The notes under the pieces: model-generated
Database searches by the model: none
Told to the model about the DNA's origin: nothing
What the model saw: only the letters and a program-made list of their open reading frames with translations
NCBI GenBank assembly: GCA_043738095.1
Contig: JAYSZI010000076.1
Coordinates: 10,676 to 74,675 of the forward strand
Source of the DNA: Lysobacter_K sp043738095
Lineage (GTDB): Bacteria > Pseudomonadota > Gammaproteobacteria > Xanthomonadales > Xanthomonadaceae
DNA length: 64,000 nt
Direction: 5' to 3'
Made by a program: the position numbers and the translations under genes
In this document: in pieces, positions 55,320-63,914 of the stretch
Layout of the letters: each line of letters begins with the position of its first letter
How positions within the stretch are numbered: the stretch's first letter is position 1

Positions 55320-55820
55320 ATGACCCAAGACGTCTCAGATGCCGCGCTCCACACCCTTGCCGAACAACTGGGGCAGGCGGCCAGCAGCCATCACCACACC
55401 CTGGTCACCGCCGAGAGTTGCACCGGTGGCTGGATCGCCAAGACCCTGACCGATATCGCCGGTTCCTCGGCCTGGTTCGAGTGTGGGTTGGCCGCGTACA
55501 GCTACGAGGCCAAGCAGGCCTTGCTTGGGGTGCGGCCCGAAACCCTTGAGCACCACGGCGCGGTCAGCCGCGAGACCGTGATCGAAATGGTCTCGGGCGC
55601 GCTCGTGCATTCCGGCGCCACCCTCGCGGTGGCCGTGACGGGCATCGCCGGGCCCGGCGGCGGCACCGACGACAAGCCGGTCGGCACGGTCTGGATCGCC
55701 TGGAAACGCCGCGGCGGCTATCCGCAGGCGCAGGCATTTCAATTCGCTGGCGACCGCGAAGCCGTGCGTCGGCAGACAGTGGCGGCAGCCCTGCGCGGGA
55801 TGACCGCATTGGCGGTCTGA
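55320..55820 (+). CDS. pncC: CinA C-terminal domain protein, nicotinamide-nucleotide amidase (PncC)
   Basis: A 166-aa stand-alone CinA C-terminal domain, which deamidates NMN to nicotinate mononucleotide in pyridine-nucleotide recycling. Motifs: LVTAESCTGGWIAKTLTDI, CGLAAYSYEAKQALLGV, GAVSRETVIEM, AVTGIAGPGGGTDDKPVGTV (shown in part). The start at 55320 is chosen from homology and the promoter spacing. It precedes lexA, an arrangement common in gammaproteobacteria. Confidence 0.93.
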   Translation: MTQDVSDAALHTLAEQLGQAASSHHHTLVTAESCTGGWIAKTLTDIAGSSAWFECGLAAYSYEAKQALLGVRPETLEHHGAVSRETVIEMVSGALVHSGATLAVAVTGIAGPGGGTDDKPVGTVWIAWKRRGGYPQAQAFQFAGDREAVRRQTVAAALRGMTALAV

Positions 55821-55902
55821 GACCTTGCGGTCCTTGGGGAACGAATTCGGCGCGCCACGGCTCCGGTCTGGCGGGCCCGGCTAAGTAAATCGCCGTGCGG
55901 GG

Positions 55903-55937
55903 TTGTCACGGGAAGTCGTTAGTAGTATTACTACTAA
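55903..55937 (+). promoter_or_regulatory. lexA promoter with overlapping LexA box
   Basis: TTGTCA (55903-55908), a 17-bp spacer and TATTAC (55926-55931) make a good sigma-70 promoter. A 19-bp palindrome TTAGTAGTATTACTACTAA at 55919-55937 covers the -10 and matches the LexA box described for Xanthomonas. It ends one base before the ATG at 55939, so the gene is autorepressed and the mRNA probably has no leader. Confidence 0.88.
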
Positions 55938-55938
55938 C

Positions 55939-56553
55939 ATGAGCCTGACCGATACCCAGCAAGCCATCCTGTCGATGATCACCGACCGGATCGAGTCCGA
56001 CGGCATCCCGCCATCGCAGTCCGAAATCGCCTCCGCGTTCGGGTTCAGCGGCGTTCGGGCCGCCCAGTACCACCTCGAGGCGCTCGAACAGGCCGGGGTG
56101 ATCAAGCGCATTCCGGGCCAAGCCCGCGGCATCCGCCTATGTCATTCCCGCCCGGTGCCGAGCGACGATGCCCTGCATTTGCCGATCCTCGGCCGCGTCG
56201 CCGCAGGCACACCGATCGGAGCCGATCCACAGAATGACGATTACGTGCTGCTCGACCGCAACCTGTTCTTCCCGTCGCCGGACTATCTGCTCAAGGTCAA
56301 GGGTGACTCGATGCGCGACGAAGGCATCTTCGATGGCGACCTGATCGGCGTGCACCGCACCCCGGAGGCGCGGTCGGGTCAGATCGTGGTGGCCCGCATC
56401 GACGACGAGATCACGGTCAAGTTGTTGAAGATCAGTAAGGACCGCATCCGCCTGTTACCACGCAATCCCGATTACGCGCCGATCGACGTGCTGCCCGACC
56501 AGGATTTCGCCATTGAAGGCCTGTATTGCGGTCTGGTGCGGCCGACACGATGA
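55939..56553 (+). CDS. lexA: LexA repressor
   Basis: SOS-response repressor that cleaves itself when stimulated by RecA filaments. The winged helix-turn-helix (PPSQSEIASAFGFSGVRAAQ) is followed by the Ala89-Gly90 cleavage site (GRVAAGTPIG) and the Ser124/Lys161 dyad (KGDSMRDEGIFDGDL; DDEITVKLLKI). The start at 55939 (MSLTDTQQ) gives 204 aa; an upstream GTG-type frame would run through the operator and is rejected. Confidence 0.97.
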   Translation: MSLTDTQQAILSMITDRIESDGIPPSQSEIASAFGFSGVRAAQYHLEALEQAGVIKRIPGQARGIRLCHSRPVPSDDALHLPILGRVAAGTPIGADPQNDDYVLLDRNLFFPSPDYLLKVKGDSMRDEGIFDGDLIGVHRTPEARSGQIVVARIDDEITVKLLKISKDRIRLLPRNPDYAPIDVLPDQDFAIEGLYCGLVRPTR

Positions 56554-56790
56554 CCATGGCGAGCGTCAATCACAGTCTCTTGCTGGGGCGTCATGCCGGC
56601 ACTGCGTTTCCCGGTCGGTCTTCCGGCGTTGCCGAGGGGTGTTCTCCGACTCCCCAGCGCGCTGTCGCCCGATATTGTCCTGCGTGCCAATCGCCTAATT
56701 TTTCATGACGAGCGCGGCCGTCGCAGCCCTTGCGACCCGCGCTCGCTAGATTGCCCCCAATCCCGCACTGACCCCCCAAGGAATCCCACG

Positions 56791-57828
<1,038 letters not shown>

Positions 57829-57864
57829 GGGGCGGCGGTATCTTGATGACGGGTTGGTCCGACC

Positions 57865-58401
57865 ATGCGTGATCACGCTGGTATGCAGGTCGATAACGGC
57901 CAGCGCGCGCCGGCAGACAGCGGCGTGGGCGACCCGGCTGGGCGCCGCAAGCCGCGCGAACTGAGCCCGATCCAACGCGCGCTGGGTCTGCTCACCCGGC
58001 GTGAGCACTCACGCCAGGAACTCACCCGCAAGCTCCTGGCCAAGGGCGTCACCAGCGAAGAGGTCGACGTGGTCGTCACCAAGCTGGCGGGCGCCGGCTG
58101 GCAGGACGATGTGCGTTTTGCCGAAAGCCGGGTTCGCGTGCGGGTCGGCGATGGCTACGGGCCGCTGCACATCCGCGCCGAACTGGCCAGTCATGGGCTC
58201 AATCGAGACGCGATCGCGGGCGCGCTAGCGACGTTCGAGGGGGACTGGGGCGAGAATGCCCGCAACCTCGTGCGCCGGCGCTACGGTGAGCGGGTTGCCG
58301 ACGACCTGGCATTGCAACGCAAGGCCGCGGCCTTGCTGATGCGTCGGGGCTTTGATAGCGCGAGCATCCGCGCCGCCACCCGCCTGGATCCCGAGGATTG
58401 A
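57865..58401 (+). CDS. recX: RecA regulator RecX
   Basis: Small protein that caps or destabilises RecA filaments. Residues ~30-165 contain the three-helix tandem repeats (ALGLLTRREHSRQELTRKL; VVTKLAGAGWQDDVRFAESR; RGFDSASIRAATR). Length 178 aa with a ~30-residue polar leader; an ATG at 57883 is a possible shorter start. It lies 36 bp after recA, so co-expression with recA is expected. Confidence 0.92.
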   Translation: MRDHAGMQVDNGQRAPADSGVGDPAGRRKPRELSPIQRALGLLTRREHSRQELTRKLLAKGVTSEEVDVVVTKLAGAGWQDDVRFAESRVRVRVGDGYGPLHIRAELASHGLNRDAIAGALATFEGDWGENARNLVRRRYGERVADDLALQRKAAALLMRRGFDSASIRAATRLDPED

Positions 58402-58567
58402 CCGCCGACGAGGCGTTCACGTTCAAGCGCTCGCCGCCACGCATCTTCCGTGCCCTGCTAGGCTAACTAGCTAACCGACGATAGGTTGCCTGCTCCAATG
58501 CGGGCCGCCATCTTGGACGCTTCCCGCAGGCGCCATCCGGCCCCCGCACCTCGAACTCAGCGCCTTC

Positions 58568-61207
58568 ATGAAAACCACTACCGAAATCCGCGGCGATTTC
58601 CTCGAATTCTTCCGCGCCAAGGGCCACACCATCGTGCCGTCGGCGCCGCTGGTCCCCGCCAACGACCCGACGCTGCTGTTTACCAATTCGGGCATGGTCC
58701 AGTTCAAGAACGTGTTCCTCGGCAGCGAGAAGCCGGGCTACGTGCGCGCCGCCGACGTGCAGCGCTGCCTGCGCGCGGGCGGCAAGCACAACGACCTCGA
58801 CCAGGTCGGCTACACCGCGCGTCATCACACCTTCTTTGAAATGCTCGGCAACTGGTCGTTTGGCGACTACTTCAAGGAAGACGCGATCGCCTGGGCGTGG
58901 GAACTGCTCACCGAAGTCTGGGGCCTGCCGAAAGAGCGCCTGCTGGTCACCGTCTATCACACCGACGAAGAGGCCTATCGCCTCTGGAATGAGAAGATCG
59001 GCATTCCTGCTGAGCGCATCGTCCGCATCGGCGACAACAAGGGCGCACCGTTCGCCTCCGACAACTTCTGGCAGATGGCCGACACCGGCCCTTGCGGTCC
59101 GTGCACCGAGATCTTCTACGACCACGGCGACCAGCATTTCGGCGGCCCGCCGGGGTCTCCGGACGAAGATGGCGACCGCTACATCGAGATCTGGAACCTG
59201 GTCTTCATGCAGTTCGACCGACAGCCTGATGGCAGCCTCGCGCCGCTGCCGGCGCCATGCGTGGACACCGGCATGGGTCTCGAGCGCCTCGCTGCTGTGC
59301 TGCAGCACGTGCACGGCAATTACGAGATCGATATTTTCCGTCACTTGATCGCGGCGGCTGCCGAGCTAACGGCCACTAGCGACCTCGACAACAAGTCGCT
59401 ACGGGTGATCGCCGATCACATTCGCGCATGCTCGTTCCTGATCGTCGATGGTGTGTTGCCGAGCAACGAAGGCCGGGGCTATGTGCTGCGCCGGATCATC
59501 CGTCGCGCCCTGCGCCACGGCTGGATGTTGGGGCAGAAGCAGCCGTTCTTCCATCGGATGGTCGATCCTCTGGTCGAAGTGATGAGCGATGCCTACCCGG
59601 AAGTCGCCGCCAAGCGCGAGTTCGTCGAGCGCGCGCTGCGGGCCGAGGAAGAGCGCTTCGCCGAAACGCTGGATTCGGGCATGCGCATTTTCGACGACGT
59701 GGCCGCGCGGTCGGCCGGCGTCATTCCCGGCGCTGACGCATTCCGGTTGTATGACACCTATGGATTCCCGGTCGACCTCACCGCCGACATCGCGCGCGAG
59801 CGCGGCCTGACCGTAGACATGGGGGGCTTTGATGCGGCGATGACCCAGCAGCGCGACACCGCACGCGCGGCCGGGAAGTTCGGCGGCACAGCGATGTTGC
59901 CGGCCGAGCTCGCCGCACAGCTCGCTCCGACGCAATTCCTTGGCTACGACAAGCTCACCGACGGTGGGCTCGAAGTCGTTGCTCTGCTCAGGAACGGGCG
60001 CCCGGTAGCCCAGATCGATGCCGGCGACGAAGCGGTGGTGGTTCTCGACCGCACGCCGTTCTACGCTGAAAGCGGCGGCCAGGTCGGCGATGCCGGCGAA
60101 CTTGACGAAGCCGGCACCCGCTTCGTCGTACGCGACACGCAGAAGCTGGCGGGCCAGTTCCATGGCCACATCGGCACGCTCGCCGAGGGCACGCTCAAGC
60201 GTGGCGATCGGGTGCTCGGCGCAGTGGATGCACCACGCCGGGCCGCGACGGTACTCAATCATTCGGCCACGCACCTGCTGCACGCAGCCCTGCGGGGCCT
60301 GCTGGGGGAACACGTCACGCAGAAGGGATCGCTGGTCGCACCGGCTCGGCTGCGTTTCGACTTCGCCCATTTCCAGCCGTTGAGTGCGACCGAATTGGCG
60401 GAAATCGAACGCCGGGTCAACGCGGAGGTACGCGCGAACCACGCGGTCGAGATCCATCAGATGGGCATGCAGGAGGCGCTCGACTTCGGTGCGCTGGCGC
60501 TGTTTGGCGAGAAGTACGGCGATGCAGTGCGTGTTTTGCGTATGGGCGTCGGCTCAACTGAGCTGTGCGGCGGTACCCACGTGTCGCGCACTGGCGACAT
60601 AGGCCTGTTCAAGATTGTTACCGAAGGCGGCGTGTCTGCCGGAGTGCGCCGGATCGAGGCCGTAACCGGGCAGGGCGCTCTGGATTACGTGAGCACCGAG
60701 GAACGCCGTCTGGAGGAAGCTGCGGAACTGCTCGGGGGCAATGCGGCGGACGTCGCCGACAAGTTGCGCGCCTTGCTCGACCGGCAGCGTAAGCTCGAGC
60801 GCGAACTCCAGACGCTGAAGGCGAAGGCTGCGTCGGGTGCGACCTCGGACCTGGCGTCGACTGCCGTCGACTTAGGCGGGGTCAAAGTCATCGCGACGCG
60901 GCTGGAGGGCTTCGATGCCAAGGCCCTGCGCGACGCGCTAGACCGGCTTAGACAGCAACTTGGCGATGCCGTGATCCTGCTGGCCGGCACCCAGGACGGC
61001 AAGGCCGCACTGGTGGCAGGGGTCAGCGGCGCCGCGGCGGGGCGGGTGAAGGCGGGTGAACTCCTGTCGCACGTCGCCGGTCAGATCAATGGCAAGGGTG
61101 GTGGTCGTCCGGACATGGCCCAAGGCGGCGGCGATGATGGCCCGGCTCTGGTTGAGGCTTTGGCCGGAGTAGAAGTGTGGCTACGTCACAAACTGATGAA
61201 TGCGTGA
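58568..61207 (+). CDS. alaS: Alanine--tRNA ligase
   Basis: Class II synthetase of 879 aa. The N-terminal catalytic domain (motif 1 near KGHTIVPSAPL, GSEKPGYVRAADVQRCLRAG in part, GMGLERLAAVLQ), the editing domain with zinc ligands in HSATHLLHAALR and CGGTHVSRTGDIG, and the C-terminal oligomerisation domain are complete. The neighbourhood recA-recX-alaS-csrA is conserved in gammaproteobacteria. The 166-bp leader has a repeated GCTAAC but no recognised regulatory element. Confidence 0.98.
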   Translation: MKTTTEIRGDFLEFFRAKGHTIVPSAPLVPANDPTLLFTNSGMVQFKNVFLGSEKPGYVRAADVQRCLRAGGKHNDLDQVGYTARHHTFFEMLGNWSFGDYFKEDAIAWAWELLTEVWGLPKERLLVTVYHTDEEAYRLWNEKIGIPAERIVRIGDNKGAPFASDNFWQMADTGPCGPCTEIFYDHGDQHFGGPPGSPDEDGDRYIEIWNLVFMQFDRQPDGSLAPLPAPCVDTGMGLERLAAVLQHVHGNYEIDIFRHLIAAAAELTATSDLDNKSLRVIADHIRACSFLIVDGVLPSNEGRGYVLRRIIRRALRHGWMLGQKQPFFHRMVDPLVEVMSDAYPEVAAKREFVERALRAEEERFAETLDSGMRIFDDVAARSAGVIPGADAFRLYDTYGFPVDLTADIARERGLTVDMGGFDAAMTQQRDTARAAGKFGGTAMLPAELAAQLAPTQFLGYDKLTDGGLEVVALLRNGRPVAQIDAGDEAVVVLDRTPFYAESGGQVGDAGELDEAGTRFVVRDTQKLAGQFHGHIGTLAEGTLKRGDRVLGAVDAPRRAATVLNHSATHLLHAALRGLLGEHVTQKGSLVAPARLRFDFAHFQPLSATELAEIERRVNAEVRANHAVEIHQMGMQEALDFGALALFGEKYGDAVRVLRMGVGSTELCGGTHVSRTGDIGLFKIVTEGGVSAGVRRIEAVTGQGALDYVSTEERRLEEAAELLGGNAADVADKLRALLDRQRKLERELQTLKAKAASGATSDLASTAVDLGGVKVIATRLEGFDAKALRDALDRLRQQLGDAVILLAGTQDGKAALVAGVSGAAAGRVKAGELLSHVAGQINGKGGGRPDMAQGGGDDGPALVEALAGVEVWLRHKLMNA

Positions 61208-61333
61208 CTCACCGCGCTTGCTAGCGTGAATAGCAGGTAGCTAAGATAGCGAACGTTTTTGTCGATACTTTGCAGCGCTTCGTGGAACGAACGGCGCTCT
61301 AGCCAGCAGGATCCGCTGGCACGAGGAGGTTTT

Positions 61334-61540
61334 ATGTTGATCCTGACGCGTCGCGTCGGCGAAACCCTGATGATTGGCGATTCGGTGACAGTCACCGTTC
61401 TCGGCGTCAAAGGCAATCAGGTTCGGATCGGTATCACCGCGCCGAAAGATGTTGCGGTCCATCGCGAAGAGATCTACCAGCGTATCCAGCGTGGCGAAGG
61501 GATTCCCTCTGCCGATCCCGGGAAAAGTCAGGACGCTTGA
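61334..61540 (+). CDS. csrA: Carbon storage regulator CsrA/RsmA
   Basis: Post-transcriptional regulator that binds GGA motifs in mRNA leaders. The start at 61334 is fixed by GAGGAGG and by the universal opening MLILTRRVGETLMIGD. VKGNQVRIGITAPKDVAVHREEI contains the conserved Arg/His RNA-binding residues (quoted in part). 68 aa. It has its own ~126-bp upstream region after alaS and is followed by tRNA-Ser. Confidence 0.97.
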   Translation: MLILTRRVGETLMIGDSVTVTVLGVKGNQVRIGITAPKDVAVHREEIYQRIQRGEGIPSADPGKSQDA

Positions 61541-61606
61541 GCGAAATCGTTTGCCGCGCGTGGGGTGAGCCGCTATGCTCTCCGGCCGCAGCAGCTTGTG
61601 AGTCGC

Positions 61607-61699
61607 GGAGAGTTGCCCGAGTGGCTGAAGGGGCTCCCCTGCTAAGGGAGTATGGGGCTTAAAACTCCATCGAGGGTTCGAATCCCTCACTCTCCGCCA
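61607..61699 (+). tRNA. tRNA-Ser (GCT anticodon)
   Basis: Type II tRNA with a long variable arm: acceptor GGAGAGT pairs with ACTCTCC, anticodon loop CTGCTAA with GCT, variable arm around TATGGGGCTTAAAACTCCA, T-arm GGGTTCGAATCCC, and encoded GCCA end. Reads AGC/AGT. Confidence 0.96.
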
Positions 61700-61824
61700 G
61701 TTGTATCCAGTCGCTGCGAAGCGACTTGTCGAATTCGCTGCCCTCGCTGTAAATGGCAAAAGGCTTCGAAACGCGCCAAAAAAATTGACGAATTTGTAAC
61801 ATCTCGTCATAATTTGTTGATTAC

Positions 61825-61901
61825 GCGCCCGTAGCTCAGCTGGATAGAGCACCAGGCTACGAACTTGGGGGTCGGAGGTTCGAATCCTTCCGGGCGCACC
61901 A
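61825..61901 (+). tRNA. tRNA-Arg (ACG anticodon)
   Basis: Cloverleaf with acceptor GCGCCCG pairing with CGGGCGC, D-arm GCTCAGCTGGATAGAGC, anticodon loop CTACGAA with ACG (inosine-modified in bacteria), T-arm GGAGGTTCGAATCCTTC and encoded CCA. It is the last core gene before the integron. Confidence 0.96.
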
Positions 61902-61911
61902 TAAAAGCACA

Positions 61912-61949
61912 GGGTCAATGAGTACCGCTCATTGGCCCTTTTGCTTTTT
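61912..61949 (+). terminator. Terminator after tRNA-Arg
   Basis: GGGTCAATGAG and CTCATTGGCCC form an 11-bp stem with one G-T wobble and a five-base loop, followed by TTTTGCTTTTT. It ends the tRNA transcript. Confidence 0.88.
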
Positions 61950-62221
61950 GGCCAATGCCCGCCAGACGTATCCGTGCAGTGTGGCGGTGGCACCCGCGAT
62001 CACCGCCGAGCGGCTCAACTAGGGCTGGATTTCCTGGGAGTAACTGGAGCCCATAGAGCCTTCGAGGCGCCGTGACTCCTCATATTTCGTCCGTCTGTGG
62101 CATCAAAAGCGGAGCGCGCACTAGGACAATCCCGCGTGCGGGCCAACGCCGGCCCAGAAGTGGGATCACGCGGTCCTTGGCCACGTCTGGCGGACATCCG
62201 GCGGCTGCATTGGTAACGCTA
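61950..62221. other. Spacer between tRNA-Arg and the integrase gene
   Basis: About 270 bp with no supported gene. Frames are open on the plus strand but lack a ribosome site and family similarity. No attC-like site is seen on this side, so the array extends only to the right of the integrase. Confidence 0.5.
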
Positions 62222-63232
62222 CTAGCGAACGAAATCCAAAGGGCTCAACACCCCGTTTGCCCCCCGCCCCAAAACATGGGTGTAAATCTGGGTCGTAGTG
62301 ACGTCCTTGTGTCCCATCAATTCCTGCACGGTTCGAATGTCGTGCCCCGCCTCCAGGAGATGCGTTGCAAACGAATGCCGCAGCGTGTGACACGTGGCCG
62401 GTTTCACAATGCCCGCGCGAATTCGCGCATTTTTGATAGCTCGCTGCAAGACGGCCTCATCGACGTGATGTCGGCGCATTTGCCCGGTTCGTGGGTCGGG
62501 GGACAGGCGGTTGGATGGAAACAAGTACTGCCAACCAACTTCTGTGGGTGCGGAAAGGTATTTTTTTGCGAGTGCGTTAGGCAGCCAAACCCGACCGAAC
62601 CCTGCCGCCAAGTCTTGGCAGTGGAGAATACAGACGCGCTCGATGCGAGCTTTCAAGGGCTCGCTAAGTTTCCTGGGTAAGGGCACGCGGCGATCCTTCG
62701 CCCCCTTGCCCTGACGTACGCAGATCTCGCTCCGGTCGAAATCGATATCTTTGAGCCGCAGACGTAAACATTCCAAAAGCCGCATGCCAGTGCCGTACAG
62801 CAACGCGGCCATAAGCCAATGCGGCCCCTCGAGTGCCGCGAGCAGTCGTGTGAGCTCCTCATGCGACAGCACCACGGGCAGCCGCTTGGGTCGCTTGGCA
62901 CGCACAACGGAATCCATCCAGGGTAGATCCACTTTCAGCACCTTTCGATACAGAAACAGCAATGCCGACAGCGCTTGATTCTGGGTGCTGGATGCCACGT
63001 CATCGCGCATCGCCAGTTGCGACAGGAAGGCAGCGACTTCGTCAGCTCCCATGTCCCGCGGGTGGCGCTTACCATTGGCCAAAACGAAGCGCCGACACCA
63101 AGATACGTAAGCGCGTTCGGTACGCAAGCTGTAGTGCCTGACTCGACATTGCATCCGAACCTGATCCAGGAGACGAACAGACTGGGTGCTGACGTCAGCT
63201 TTTACCGCTTTGCCTTTAGGGTGGTAATCCAT
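62222..63232 (-). CDS. intI: Integron integrase IntI
   Basis: Tyrosine recombinase that inserts and excises gene cassettes at attI and attC. The start at 63232 (MDYHPKGKAV) follows GTGAGG and gives 336 aa, against 337 for IntI1. All catalytic residues are present: Arg151 (GTGMRLLE), Lys179 (GKGAKDRR), His282 and Arg285 (HTLRHSFATHL), His308 (MGHKD) and Tyr317 (TTQIYTHV). The IntI-only insertion (about residues 205-245, with LAKKYLSAPTEVGWQYLFPS) separates it from XerC/D. The gene is transcribed away from the cassettes. It appears functional. Confidence 0.96.
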   Translation of the reverse strand: MDYHPKGKAVKADVSTQSVRLLDQVRMQCRVRHYSLRTERAYVSWCRRFVLANGKRHPRDMGADEVAAFLSQLAMRDDVASSTQNQALSALLFLYRKVLKVDLPWMDSVVRAKRPKRLPVVLSHEELTRLLAALEGPHWLMAALLYGTGMRLLECLRLRLKDIDFDRSEICVRQGKGAKDRRVPLPRKLSEPLKARIERVCILHCQDLAAGFGRVWLPNALAKKYLSAPTEVGWQYLFPSNRLSPDPRTGQMRRHHVDEAVLQRAIKNARIRAGIVKPATCHTLRHSFATHLLEAGHDIRTVQELMGHKDVTTTQIYTHVLGRGANGVLSPLDFVR

Positions 63233-63290
63233 TACCGCCTCACATCCCGGGTGTAGCCCATAGCCTCTTTCTTTCGTGCGTCCGACGCTA

Positions 63291-63398
63291 GCGGCTAACT
63301 CCTTGTTATCTCGTAAGGTTTGTCTGTTGACCGCCCTCGAGTAAACCAGCAGCATCTGCGCTACACCTCGAGATTGGGGTCGACTAAGAGTTAGCCGC
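63291..63398. other. Primary recombination site region (attI or attI-like)
   Basis: The integrase-proximal recombination site. GAGTTAGCCGC at 63388-63398 contains the crossover core GTTAGCC (G at 63390, cassette from 63391). A perfect 11-bp complement, GCGGCTAACTC, lies at 63291-63301. Between them CCTCGAG occurs at 63335-63341 and 63366-63372, possible integrase or accessory sites. A TTGACC at 63327-63332 might be the -35 of a cassette promoter, but its -10 is poor. Confidence 0.7.
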
Positions 63399-63903
63399 CA
63401 ATGGCAAATACTGCTCCGCTTGGAGTTATCAATCTTTCAAAGCAGTTCCTTGCTGCTGCACGGCATACGCAGGAGCCCGCGAGCAATGCCGCTCAAGAAC
63501 TCGGCCAGAAGCTGTCGCTGGTCGCCTACTATCTCGCTGGCCACTCCATCGAGCTTTCATTTAAGGCCTTTCTCCTTGGTCGTGGCCTGACAGTAGAGAC
63601 GCTCCGAAGCCGCAAGTACGGGCACAATCTCTCGGTCTTGCTCGCCGAGAGCCGCCGGCGAAAGCTCGGCAATTGCGTCAAATTGTCTCGCCAGGATCTC
63701 GCGGTCGTACAGACGCTTGACGGTTGCTACGCTGCAAAGGAGTTCGAGTACATGTTCTACGGTTCGCGCACCCTTCCGTCGTACTCACTTGTCATCGCAC
63801 TTGCCACTAGGCTTCATGGCGGTGTCGCGCCCTATTGCAACGCGTTGGCGGCTAACAATTCATTCAAGCCGAAACCGCTTCGCGGTTCGGCTTAATTCAG
63901 GCG
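63391..63903 (+). mobile_element. Integron gene cassette 1
   Basis: A 513-bp cassette bounded by crossover points in GTTAGCC (63390-63396) and GTTAGGC (63903-63909). Its identity as one circularisable unit is shown by complementarity: the first nine bases TTAGCCGCC pair exactly with GGCGGCTAA at 63847-63855 in its own attC. It holds a single gene starting ten bases after the boundary and its AT content is visibly higher than the core genome. Confidence 0.9.
63401..63895 (+). CDS. HEPN-like cassette protein with attC-encoded tail
   Basis: A 164-aa, mainly alpha-helical protein. Residues 38-62 (LSLVAYYLAGHSIELSFKAF and following) and RKYGHNLSVLL near 71-81 resemble the HEPN helical fold, where an Arg-His pair can form an RNase site (here Arg69-x5-His75 or Arg71-x3-His75). 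Family assignment is tentative. The last 14 residues, ANNSFKPKPLRGSA, are encoded by the attC site. There is no room for a Shine-Dalgarno sequence inside the cassette; AAGAG at 63386-63390 in attI may serve. Function unknown; a toxin or defence role is only a possibility. Confidence 0.8.
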   Translation: MANTAPLGVINLSKQFLAAARHTQEPASNAAQELGQKLSLVAYYLAGHSIELSFKAFLLGRGLTVETLRSRKYGHNLSVLLAESRRRKLGNCVKLSRQDLAVVQTLDGCYAAKEFEYMFYGSRTLPSYSLVIALATRLHGGVAPYCNALAANNSFKPKPLRGSA

Positions 63904-63909
63904 TTAGGC
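63850..63909 (+). other. attC recombination site of cassette 1
   Basis: A 60-bp attC. R'' GGCTAAC at 63850-63856 and R' GTTAGGC at 63903-63909 bound an inner stem, AAGCCGAA-a-CCGC (63866-63878) with GCGGTTCGGCTT (63882-63893) and a TTC loop. The unpaired A at 63874 is an extrahelical base, the feature that lets IntI choose the bottom strand. It matches the short attC sites of Xanthomonad integrons. Confidence 0.93.
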
Positions 63910-63914
63910 CGCAT

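Noticed and set aside
56554..56790. Separate LexA box for recA
   Set aside because: No TTAG...CTAA-type palindrome was found in the lexA-recA gap.
61241..61993. 250-codon minus-strand frame with RIRTSDPQVRSLVLYPAELR
   Set aside because: It is antisense across csrA, tRNA-Ser and tRNA-Arg; the recognisable peptides are reverse-strand tRNA sequence, not a protein family.
63232..63355. 41-codon N-terminal extension of the integrase
   Set aside because: The extension has no similarity to IntI and would be encoded by the attI region; the ATG at 63232 has a Shine-Dalgarno sequence and gives the normal IntI length.
63327..63355. Possible cassette promoter TTGACC-17-CAGCAT
   Set aside because: The -10 is too poor to call; recorded only within the attI entry.
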